The notes under the pieces: generated by a model
Databases searched by the model: none
Told to the model about the DNA's origin: nothing
The model's input: only the letters and a program-made list of their open reading frames with translations
Source: Chlorops oryzae
Taxonomy: Eukaryota; Arthropoda; Insecta; Diptera; Chloropidae
Assembly: GCA_020466095.1 (NCBI GenBank)
Contig: CM035806.1
Coordinates: 59,386,845-59,450,844, forward strand
Direction: 5' to 3'
DNA: 64,000 nucleotides
Shown: positions 1-8,703 of the stretch, piece after piece
How positions within the stretch are numbered: position 1 is the first letter of the stretch
Layout: every line of letters starts with the position of its first letter
Made by a program: the position numbers and the translations under genes

Positions 1-206
1 TAAGCTTTTGCACCGCGTGAGGTTCGGCGACTTCAGTGCGTTTGTTCTTTATGCTTTGAAATGTCATTCGTTCACCACACCTCCCATCCTTTAAAAGAAT
101 GATTTTACAATTGTATGATCATTCTAAGGTTTCACAATTTTAAATGTGTGTATATAGGTATGTGTATCTTGTATCTTTATTATTATATATAAGTATACAT
201 ATATTT
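1..206. other. Unassigned left flank
   Basis: AT-rich sequence directly outside the left LTR of the BEL element. I see no open frame or recognisable repeat. Its last 30 bases are TA-rich, like the sequence beyond the right LTR, which fits insertion into a TA-rich target, but no clear target-site duplication can be read. Confidence 0.4.
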
Positions 207-471
207 TGTCGCGAGACAATAAGACGTGAAGGTTAAGAGTATTTTATGACTGTTGACTAAAAGGAAAGTTATAAAGGAACAACTAGAAATAAGAAAAAAA
301 GGCAAAGAAAAAAACTTTAACTTGTTGCACACTCGCGTTTCGCTATAAGAAAAAGAACGGCTCGTTGGTCTTGTTTAAGTTCAATCGATTTACATATCGA
401 TTATTACAAATTTGAATATGTAGATGATGAATATCGGGAAATACTAGTTTATATGCAGGGTGGTGGCAACA
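207..471 (-). repeat. BEL 3' LTR (265 bp)
   Basis: On the element's strand the LTR begins TGTTGCCACC and ends CGCGACA, so it has TG...CA ends, and it directly follows a polypurine tract. It matches 7211-7528 but lacks about 70 bp near its U5 side (between attttatg and actgttgac) that the right LTR has, so one copy suffered an indel after insertion, or the two come from different templates. Confidence 0.85.
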
Positions 472-486
472 GTCTCCTCCCCATGA
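472..486 (-). promoter_or_regulatory. BEL polypurine tract
   Basis: On the minus strand the sequence reads CATGGGGAGGAGAC immediately before the TGTTGCC start of the LTR. A purine run in this position is the plus-strand DNA primer of LTR retroelements, and it fixes the LTR boundary at 471. Confidence 0.75.
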
Positions 487-528
487 GTAAACCTCGGGTG
501 CTGCTCATAACTACGCGCCAACTTCCAG

Positions 529-1239
529 TTATGCTAGTTTAACAGAGGGTCTTTCCATGACTCCGTACTGAGTTCGCACTTTAGCCATGCGGACTTGCCC
601 GTCTTGTGCCAATGTTACGTTCTCCACAACGCCTTTGGGCCAACAATTTCGCGGCAATCTTTCGTCCACTACGGTGACAACATTTCCCTTTTCTAGAGGA
701 GGCTTCTTTGAGAACCACTTCCCACGTCTCGCTATTATCGGTGCGTATTCCTTGAGCCATCGCTGCCAGAATATTTCCGCAAATGTCTGAGCTTGTTGCC
801 GTGATTTTCTGAGACAAGTGGTCCCTTCGCAGAGGGGCTTATACCCACTTGCTGAGCCAAGGAGAAGGTGATTGGGAGTTAAGGCCTCATCGTTATGGAC
901 TTCAAGGGAAACAAACGTCAGTGGCCTGGAGTTGATAATGAACTCTACCTCGCATAGGGAATACTTCAGTGTCTCGTCGCTGAAGCTGGTCGATTCATGG
1001 AGGCTGAACAGAACGGTTTTAATTGAGCGGATCAAGCGTTCCGACGCCCCTCCCATGTGGGGGGCGGCCGGAGGATTGAAGAACCAATGTATTTCATCAA
1101 ATTTTTTAGAGATATATGGGTAGTCGAGGTTGGTGTAGTGTTGCTGTTCCAATTTTGAGGTCGCTTTAAAGTTGGTACCATTATCCGTATAGATTTCCTT
1201 CGGAACGCCACGGCGCGATATAAAATTCAGGATGGCCAT
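529..1239 (-). pseudogene. BEL integrase C-terminal half
   Basis: 236 codons continuing the integrase of the upstream pol frame after a frameshift near 1200-1240. The frame contains the second catalytic region (TDNGTNF) and then the catalytic Glu in GGASERLIRS, followed by the DUF5641-like C-terminal domain typical of BEL/Pao (WFSKKPPLEKGNVV and downstream). The ATG shown is internal, since the true protein is the pol polyprotein starting upstream. It ends just before the 3' UTR and polypurine tract. Confidence 0.85.
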
Positions 1240-3897
1240 AACGCAAGAGCTTGTGTCCAGCGAGTGCGCTATTTTCGATGTGAATCGCTCGAACTGTTAA
1301 ACATGTGAAGACAACTCCCCAGCGTTTCTCGTGGCGACGTCCAACGTTGACGGTTAGTGGTCCGAAAAAATCAATTCCCGTGCATGTAAATGGACGTACG
1401 AATACTCTAAGCCGTGCTGTGGGTAATGAAGCCATCATTTGTTGGTTCGGGACTGGCGTTAGGATTTTACATCGACTGCAATTTTTGCGAATAGTTTTGT
1501 ACAATACTCTGAGGCGTGGAATGTAAAATTTTGTGTTGATGTCGTTGACTACTGCTTCGTGTAGCTGGTGGTGATATTTTTCGTGAATGTCCCTAACAAT
1601 TAGAAGAGTTGTATGATGTCCTTTTGGGAGTATTACCACATCTTCGTGATTTGTGAGACGTTCAGTTCTACTCCTCATTCGTAGTACTCCTGCTTCATCT
1701 GAATACGGGTTCAACGATATTAATGTTGAACTAACTGGAATCCCGCTTCCTTTACTCAGATTTTCGATTTCCTTCGAATACGCACTCAGTTGCGCATGAC
1801 GGTACAGCAGATTCTTCGCTTGTTGGCTTCGTTGATGACATGAGCTTGGAGGGATGTCAGCTGTGTGGCGTTTCCTCAATAGTTCGACATACAGGATCCA
1901 GTTTGCTACGCCTCGGTAAAGTCTTCTCCATTTGGAAAAATATGTCACGTTGAAGTTGAGAGTGGTGATCGGTGTGTTGCGTATGACAAGAACGTGACGT
2001 AGCTCACTTACGTCTGTCAGTGTCAACCCGTTGCATATTGGCCATTTTTCTGGCTTTGTGCGGAGGAAATCTGGACCATCGAACCATTGCTGGAATTTGT
2101 TGTTGCGAAAGGTCTTCGTTGCCAGATCCGCTGGATTAAGCTTGGTTGGAACCCACTTCCATTGGTCAATGTTCGTATGTTCCAGTATCTCCCCTACTCT
2201 GAACATAACGAACTGCTTCAGTTTACGAGGATCCATTCGGAGCCAGTTTAGAACTGTCCTAGAATCGGTCCAGTAAATCTTATCCTTAATTGGTATACGA
2301 TCGATTTTGTATACTTGTTGGGCAAGATTCACTCCTATCGTCGCTGCTTGTAGCTCCATTCGTGGTATTGTAATAGGTTTTAATGGTGCAACTTTCACTT
2401 TCGCCATGGCTATAGATAAAGTTACCCCCAGTTCAGTTTCCCTCCGAAGGTAGCAGATTGCTGCGTAGGCGTTCTCGCTTGCGTCCACTCTTTTTGCATC
2501 TTTCAGCGAAGGGCTCAGGCAGCGAGGAATTTCGATTTGTTTTATGCTGTCCGTCGTTCGCTTCCACTCATTCCATTCGTCGAGTAGTTGACCATACAGG
2601 TCGTCATCCCATCCGAGGCCAGATCTCCATATAGACTGCAGTAAAACTTTAAGGCCAACGGTGTAGCATGATATGTAGCCGAGGGGATCATAGATTGACA
2701 TTAGTACTTTCAGGACCTCTCGCTTGGTGGGCGTGACATCAGGCGCGAGTATATTACGTTTTAGACGGGCGAATCTGCAAAGATATCTAAGCTGATCAGT
2801 ATTTGCGTCCCAGTACATACCTAGGACTTTCTCGGGTTCTGGGAGCTTGGCAGGTGGCTGTGCCGATTGGCTGTCCTTATTCAGTTCTTTCACCACATCC
2901 GCACAGTTGGATATCCAGTTCCGAATATGGAACCCGCCAGATGTATGGATCGAGTTGACGTCTCTGCATAATTTAAGTATTTCTTCTCTGGAATCGGCAC
3001 TTTCTATAAAGTCGTCGACGTAATGCGAATTTTTGATTGCGGCAACAGCTTCAGGAAATTGATGTTCGAATCTGTCTGCATTTAAGTTCCTGATGAAGTG
3101 TGCTATGCATGGTGCGCAATTCGTTCCAAAGGTAAGCGCTTCCATTACGTATACGTCCGGTTGTTCCCCATCTGGGCTGGTCCACAGAAAGCGTTGTGCA
3201 TGAACATCCTCTGGTTGGACTCTAATTTGGTGAAACATCTCCGCGATGTCGCCAGAGATGCCAATTTTACCCACGCGAAATGTTAGCAGAATATTCACCA
3301 GCGGCGTAAGAAGGTCTGGCCCGCTAAGGAGGAAATCGTTGAGGCTTTTACCGTTGCTTTTCGCTGCTGCGTCCCAAACCAAACGCACTCTGTGAGGCTT
3401 ATTGGGATTTGTAGTGACAAAGATTGGGAGGTACCAAGTTCGCTTATTCGGTACCGAGAGTTCTTGTTTGTCAATTTTCCTTGCGTAGTTTTTCGCTAGG
3501 AGCTTTTCGACTTCAACTTGCATCTTCTCTTTTAGGCCGGGGTCTGTTCTAAATTTTCTCTCCAGGCACCTCAGTCGCTTATTCGCCGTGTTGAAGCTTT
3601 CTGTTAAGGTTGCTTCCTCATCGCGCCACGGAAATCCAATTTGGAATCTCCCTCCAACCTCCCTACATGATGAACGTAATTTTTGTAGCGCTCGCTCGTC
3701 CTCCTTAGACGTAAGAGCTCGTGGCACTACCTCTAGGTTAAAAGAGCGTTTCACGAGATCGTGGAGCCGCTCATATCCGACTTCACATTCGCATTGGTGG
3801 AAATTAAGGTGATATTGTCCAGTTTTATCTGTGGCGCATCCTTGCAACGCCCAGCCTAGGCGGGTCTTGGTAGCAATTGGTTGGTGGTTCGTGCCTT
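1181..3897 (-). pseudogene. BEL pol: RT, RNase H, integrase N-terminus
   Basis: Domains in order: an N-terminal linker with the T-LGW..QG motif usual for BEL pol; reverse transcriptase (YVDD catalytic box); the A17-type region; RNase H (DASENAYAA, then DSRTVLNW); the integrase HHCC zinc region (HHQLHE...CSRC); and the first integrase catalytic Asp (GIDFFGPL). The frame is open for about 888 codons from 3847 and continues upstream of 3847 without a stop to about 3897, where a one-base shift in an A-run separates it from gag. It is broken again near 1200, inside the integrase. Functionally it would copy element RNA to cDNA and integrate it, but as read it cannot make the full polyprotein. Confidence 0.9.
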
Positions 3898-5970
3898 CTC
3901 TAATTTTAGCGGAACGGCGTAGTTCCAGTTATCTGCTCCAATTAATATAAGCGGCTTGGCTTTGATGTAGGATCGGATAGGCAACCTTTTTAAATATGGA
4001 TACGTCTCCTTAAGTTCCTCGATTGCGAGTGTTTGTACGGGAAGATTGAGGTTTTTCAGCGTCTGAACGTCATGAAGCGTGTATTCTCTGCCATTTTCTA
4101 CGTTGATCAGTTGTACCGATGCACAGATACTTGAATCTTCTTGGCGTGTCGCAGCTCCAGTCCACTTAATGTGCAGCGGTTTCCTTACGCCATTGATGCC
4201 CAGTTGATTGAAAAGCTCCTCTTCTATAAGGGTTATCGATGAGCCCTCATCCAGGAACGCGAACGTATCAATCGTCCCTTGACTGCCTCTGACTTTCACT
4301 GGAATAATTCGGAAAAGCGTAGGCCCGTTTGCATTATGTGTATTGACTTGACTTACTTGTGTTGCAGTGTTGCTTGGGTGGTGTAGAAGGGGGTGATGTT
4401 TTGCTGTACATCCTTCCACACCACATTCTCGATCCGAATAACATTTACGCCGATGTGACTTCAACCATTTTCTGCACAATTTGTTCTGCTTGACCGCTTC
4501 CCATTTTTTATCCAGACTGAGTTCGCTGAATTTCGTGCATTTCGCTAGCGTGTGGTCAGCTTTGCATACGATGCAGGTGTATTTGGTGTTGCTCTCTGCC
4601 GTGTGTACATTTACTGCGCCTTTCGCCTTGGTAATCGTTGGAGTTACTACTTTTGATGCTGCTTCTGCAAGAGAGAATAGCCATTTACTGAAGGCCGCTA
4701 CGGCAGGTTCTCCGGTGGCTGGCTGCATTGCCCACGATAATTTGTAATGGTTAGGGAGCTTGTCAACGAATTCTTTTACCAACAGTGGATTATTAAGATA
4801 TTCGTTCAGATTACAAGCTTCTATTGTCGACGTTACATTTTTGACGGCGAGTCCAAAGTCGATTAGAGATTCGAGTTTTGCCTTAGGTAGTGCAAGTTGT
4901 TTTGCTTTCTCGATCATTTTTTCGATGATTAGTTCTGGACGTTCAAAACATGTTTTGAGAATCGATATAATCTCGGGGACCATCGTTGGTAGTAGTAACC
5001 TGCATTTCACCATCTCTTTTGCCTTCCCTTTCAGGCAGGACTGTAACCGTATTAAATTCTCCGCATTTGTGAAGCCGCACATATGTGTTGTGTTTTCAAA
5101 CGCTGATATGAACAAAGGCCAGTCTTCCGGATCGCCGTTGAATTCTGGCAGACCTTGCGTAAGAACTTGACGTGCTGCGATCTGCGATGGTGTAGGCCCA
5201 GACATTGATGTTGCTTGCAGTCCGCTGTTGTGTCCCATACGACTGAGAATTTCGTATTTACGTTGAAGGTATTCCTGCTTTATGCGAATTTCTTCTTCCA
5301 ACAACTCTAATTCTAATTGTTTACTCTGTTGTCGCGAATCGAACTGTCTTATTTGTTCGATTGGCTTGCCCTGTTGCATCGATTTGGAAGTTCGCATTCC
5401 TTCGATCTGCTCGTTTTGTTGCATCGAATCGAAATGTTGCGTCTGTCCGATGTTGGCTGACGTTTGAGTTGTGTTGCACATAAATGTTTCCAAAGAGAGT
5501 TGCGACAACGCTTCCATTGGACGGATTAACTGTCGATTAGTTGTATGTGTTGTTGTTACCTGTGGTGTCAGCACTGATAACTGTACATCTGCACATGCTG
5601 TTGTTGGAATAATTTTGGTTGGTGCTCTTGTTGCGCTTTCCATTAAAGGTCGATTGAAGGTTGCTGCTGTGGTATCCGTTGTAGTTGTTGTCGTCTCGGA
5701 CGACTTGGTAGCTGATGTACCCTTTTTGTTGGACTTTTCAGCGGACTTCTTCATAGATTTGGCCCGTGCGATGGTCGGCGCAACTTCGGGATCTTGTGGT
5801 ATGATCCGACTCGAACATGTGTCGCAATTCCAGTTTGCGTTTTGAATCCTCTCATCCACGCCCACGCATTCAAAATGGAACCACTGGTCACACGTGTCGC
5901 ACTGTACCATGCGGTCGTTATCGAATACTTCACATTTCGAGCAATTTCCATTAAGGTTCAATCGTACCAT
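3856..5970 (-). CDS. BEL gag-protease with N-terminal PHD finger
   Basis: 704 codons, uninterrupted. Residues about 10-57 form a Cys4-His-Cys3 PHD-type zinc finger (CSKCEVF, CDTCDQWFHFEC, CDTC). A low-complexity Thr/Gln-rich and charged region follows, then a DUF1759-like capsid domain at about 275-410 (LPEFNGDPEDWPLFISAF), a zinc-knuckle region (CIVCKADHTLAKC and CGVEGCTAKHH), and a DUF1758-type aspartic protease with the active site written LDEGSS near residue 580. The ATG at 5970 is the first one and precedes the finger directly. The frame ends at a stop just past a one-base shift into pol. PHD fingers in other proteins usually read histone H3 tails. A role in targeting chromatin or nuclear complexes is an inference. 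Confidence 0.88.
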   Translation of the reverse strand: MVRLNLNGNCSKCEVFDNDRMVQCDTCDQWFHFECVGVDERIQNANWNCDTCSSRIIPQDPEVAPTIARAKSMKKSAEKSNKKGTSATKSSETTTTTTDTTAATFNRPLMESATRAPTKIIPTTACADVQLSVLTPQVTTTHTTNRQLIRPMEALSQLSLETFMCNTTQTSANIGQTQHFDSMQQNEQIEGMRTSKSMQQGKPIEQIRQFDSRQQSKQLELELLEEEIRIKQEYLQRKYEILSRMGHNSGLQATSMSGPTPSQIAARQVLTQGLPEFNGDPEDWPLFISAFENTTHMCGFTNAENLIRLQSCLKGKAKEMVKCRLLLPTMVPEIISILKTCFERPELIIEKMIEKAKQLALPKAKLESLIDFGLAVKNVTSTIEACNLNEYLNNPLLVKEFVDKLPNHYKLSWAMQPATGEPAVAAFSKWLFSLAEAASKVVTPTITKAKGAVNVHTAESNTKYTCIVCKADHTLAKCTKFSELSLDKKWEAVKQNKLCRKWLKSHRRKCYSDRECGVEGCTAKHHPLLHHPSNTATQVSQVNTHNANGPTLFRIIPVKVRGSQGTIDTFAFLDEGSSITLIEEELFNQLGINGVRKPLHIKWTGAATRQEDSSICASVQLINVENGREYTLHDVQTLKNLNLPVQTLAIEELKETYPYLKRLPIRSYIKAKPLILIGADNWNYAVPLKLEKARTTNQLLPRPA

Positions 5971-5979
5971 TTTATGCGG

Positions 5980-7146
5980 TTTTTATACCCAGCGTAAGCG
6001 GGGTATATTAGTTTTGTGCAAATCTTGTAACAGGGAGAATTAAGCTCCGGAGATATAGAAAATATATATAGAAATGATCAGGATCAAAAACTGAATCGAT
6101 TTAGACATGTCCGTCTGACCGTCTGTCCGTCTGTCCGTCCGTCCGTGGTCGGATCTCCTCCGAAACGGCTTGTAACTTGCGAACCACTCAACACATTCCA
6201 TTGATATTTGGTGTGCTGGTAAACTACGAAAAGGGACATATCCTGGCAAAAATGGACGCCGCCCTCCTCGAGCCACGCCCACAAATAAGCCCAAAAATAA
6301 GGTCTTATCGTAACTTGTGAATAAAAGGCGTAGAAGCTTCAAATTCGCAACATAGGTTCACCAAGGCGAATGAAAGGTGTAGGGAAATAATTTATGTTGC
6401 CCTCCCACTGCCACGCCCACAAATAAAGATTTTTCGTAACTTCCGAAGTAAAAGGCGTAGAAGCTTCAAATTCGCAACATAGGTTGACCAAGGCGAATAA
6501 AAGGTGTAGGAAAAAATTTTTTGTGGCCCGCCCACTGCCACGCCCACAAATAAAGCTTTTTCGTAACTTCCGAAGTAAAAGGCGTAGAAGCTTCAAATTC
6601 GCAACATAGGTTCACCAAGGCGAATGAAAGGTGTAGGAAAAATTTTTTTGTAGCCCGCCCACTGCCACGCCCACAAATAAAGCTTTTTCGTAACTTCCGA
6701 AGTAAAAGGCGTAGAAGCTTCAAATTCGCAACATAGGTTCACCAAGGCGAATGAAACGTGTAGGAAAAAATTTTTTGTGGCCCGCCCACTGCCACGCCCA
6801 CAAATAAAGCTTTTTCGTAACTTCCGAAGTAAAAGGCGTTAAAGCTTCAAATTCGCAACATAGGTTCACCAAGGCGAATGAAAGGTGTAGGAAAAAATTT
6901 TTTGTGGCCCGCCCACTGCCACGCCCACAAATAAAGCTTTTTCGTAACTTCCGAAGTAAAAGGCGTAGAAGCTTCAAATTCGCAACATAGGTTCACCAAG
7001 GCGAATGAAAGGTGTAGGGAAATAATTTATGTTGCCCTCCCACTGCCACGCCCACAAATAGAGAAGCAAAACATAGTGCGCTCATAATGTCGGGACGCTG
7101 GGTATTTCAAAGTCGGGCTTGACCGACTTTAGCTTTCTTACTTGTT
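5980..7146 (+). mobile_element. DINE-1/mini-me-like Helentron, copy 1
   Basis: A non-autonomous element inserted between the BEL gag start and its 5' LTR. It starts TTTTTATACCCAGCG and ends in a T-run after CTTTCTTACTTG. An 11-base inverted pair (atacccagcgt 5985-5995 with acgctgggtat 7095-7105) brackets it, and a hairpin aaagtcgg...ccgacttt lies at 7109-7130 near the 3' end. A GTCY microsatellite (gtccgtctg repeats, 6106-6146) follows the gatcagg core. Subterminal inverted repeats, 3' hairpin, GTCY tract and internal tandem repeats are the known hallmarks of DINE-1/mini-me elements in flies. Orientation is assigned from the 3' hairpin. It carries no coding capacity. Confidence 0.7.
6310..7063. 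repeat. 127-bp tandem array, about 6 units
   Basis: Successive units start with gtaacttccgaag at about 6310, 6436, 6563, 6690, 6817 and 6944, a spacing of 126-127 bp. Each unit contains a conserved cgcccactgccacgcccac segment. Units differ at few positions, with outer units more divergent than central ones, as expected when an array grows by unequal exchange. Open frames of 85 codons seen across it simply reflect 127-bp units without stops. Confidence 0.9.
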
Positions 7147-7210
7147 TTTTTTTTTTTTTTTTTTTTGTTTTTTCTTATAGCGGTCTCGAAACTCGAAAGT
7201 TAAAGAATGT

Positions 7211-7528
7211 TGTCGCGAGACAATAAGACGTGAAGGTTAAGAGTATTTTATGTCTTATTTTAAAAGTTTTAATGAGAAAATTATTCTTTATATAGCTTAT
7301 TATTTAATAATGACTGAAATTAACTGTTGACTAAAAGGAAAGTTATAAAGGAACAACTAGAAATAAGAAAAAAAGGCAAAGAAAAAAACTTTAACTTGTT
7401 GCACACTCGCGTTTCGCTATAAGAAAAAGAACGGCTCGTTGGTCTTGTCCAAGTTTAATCGATTTACATATCGATTATTACAAATTTGAATATGTTGATG
7501 ATGAATATCGGGAAATACTAGTTTATAT
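7211..7528 (-). repeat. BEL 5' LTR (right copy, end eroded)
   Basis: Matches the left LTR 207-454 apart from an extra stretch of about 70 bp at about 7253-7322. Homology stops at 7528 in a TA-rich run, about 17 bases before the expected TGTTGCC start. The 64 bases inside the LTR (7147-7210) hold a long T-run and the start of the 5' UTR. Confidence 0.8.
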
Positions 7529-7627
7529 AATTTATATATATTATATAAATATATATATTTTTTTTTTTTATTCTTTATTGAATAGCTTAAGTCTATTTTT
7601 ATGTATAATAATAGTTTTATTATTACA

Positions 7628-8117
7628 TTATAAATGAAAATTATTTCTATCATCTATCTTTTCAACACTATAAGGGCCCCTATATGCATTGCCGAATTTA
7701 TGACCTGTGTCATCCTTAACCAAAACTAAATCTCCTATCTTTATGTTTATACTATTTACATTTTTATCATAATAATTTTTTGAATTTTGCTTGCTTTGTT
7801 GCAATATTCTGTGAGCTCTTTCTTGTGCTATTTGGAGTCTAAATTTAACTTCCTTATTATATGCCTCATGATTGTAGATTGGCTCAATTGTTGTATGTGA
7901 TAGAAATTCATACTTGGGTGGTTTTTTACCGAAAACTAATTCGAGCGGGCAGTAGCCATGTGCTGTAGATGGGGTTGTGTTATAACAATAAGTGAAATAT
8001 TTCAACCACTCATCCCAATCAGTTTTTTCTACTGATATATAAGTACGTACTTATTCGTTAAATGTTCGATGTAATCGTTCTACTGAGCCTACCGTTTGAT
8101 GATGATACGGTGTCGAA
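7628..8117 (-). pseudogene. Gypsy-type integrase fragment, cut by assembly gap
   Basis: Minus-strand coding for the end of an integrase of the 412/mdg1-like kind. The segment nearest the gap reads STPYHHQTVGSVERLHR, the catalytic-Glu region. An in-frame TAA follows at 8051-8053, and the frame continues as WDEWLKYFTYCYN, then the PLELVFGKKP and GDLVLVKDDTG motifs of the C-terminal domain. The gap at 8118 removes the rest of pol. The stop shows decay, unless it is a sequencing error. 7529-7627 is TA-rich non-coding sequence. Confidence 0.75.
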
Positions 8118-8217
8118 NNNNNNNNNNNNNNNNNNNNNNNNNNNNNNNNNNNNNNNNNNNNNNNNNNNNNNNNNNNNNNNNNNNNNNNNNNNNNNNNNNN
8201 NNNNNNNNNNNNNNNNN
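8118..8217. other. Assembly gap, 100 N
   Basis: Exactly 100 N bases, the usual placeholder for a scaffold gap of unknown size. Sequences on the two sides need not be contiguous in the genome. Confidence 0.98.
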
Positions 8218-8598
8218 TTGATTCTGTTCAAGATTAGATGATGATGATGAAGAAAGCAATGATCAATTTAATAGCAATGATGATGACGATGTGATGGTGA
8301 TGATTGTCTGATTTCAGATAAAAAAGGACGACCTGGTACTCCGCTGCTGACCGTGGGGGATGCCGGGGTACGTCGATTTATACGGTTTGCGCGACGATAT
8401 TTCGGTTTATGAATTTCAAATTTTGGTTTTTCGTTTATCTTAATAAAATTCAACTTCTTCTTTTTTTTCACTTTAATTCTTTTCGTTTGGCCTTTTCACT
8501 TATTCAATAATTTCAAATTTGGGTTTTTTTTCCTTTTGTTTTTCGTTGGTTAAATTTTAGTTTTCCCGATGGGGTTTTTTGTCTCATTGTATTCGATT
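8218..8598. other. Unassigned sequence right of gap
   Basis: Starts with a gat/gac-rich simple run, then a GC-richer patch at 8320-8410 that is open on both strands for a short length. The plus strand could read GRPGTPLLTVGDAG before a stop; the minus strand has a 67-codon frame. I recognise neither. T-rich sequence follows up to the target site of LOA copy A. It could be target DNA of host or transposon origin. Confidence 0.3.
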
Positions 8599-8609
8599 AA
8601 GTCAAGTTA
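8599..8609. repeat. Target-site duplication of LOA copy A (left)
   Basis: aagtcaagtta at 8599-8609 is repeated at 14271-14281, exactly bracketing the non-LTR element. It defines both ends of copy A and shows that it inserted by target-primed reverse transcription and is full length. Confidence 0.8.
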
Positions 8610-8703
8610 GGTAGGTAGGTTGGTGCGGCAGCTTATAGCTCACGTAGGCTCACAGATAGGCCCTTTGTGGTACCATAGAGACACGACATCCCCTTTCTAC
8701 TTC

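Larger units (their letters stand above)
207..7528 (-). mobile_element. BEL/Pao LTR retrotransposon
   Basis: A near-complete BEL/Pao element on the minus strand: LTR 7211-7528, 5' UTR (invaded by a Helentron), gag-protease 3856-5970, pol 1181-3897, integrase end 529-1239, polypurine tract, LTR 207-471. Order and domains are typical of BEL/Pao: DUF1759-type gag, DUF1758-type protease, RT with YVDD, RNase H, HHCC integrase and DUF5641-like C-terminus. The two LTRs match closely from the terminal TGTCGCGAGACA up to about 7528, where the right copy loses homology about 17 bases short of the end. Frames are broken in only two places, so the copy is relatively young. Confidence 0.9.

Noticed and set aside
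581..817. Short frame overlapping the BEL integrase
   Set aside because: Shadow in another frame of a well-supported integrase.
6339..6977. Three 85-codon minus-strand frames with nearly the same protein sequence
   Set aside because: They are translations of the 127-bp tandem array and shift frame with each unit; no coding signal.
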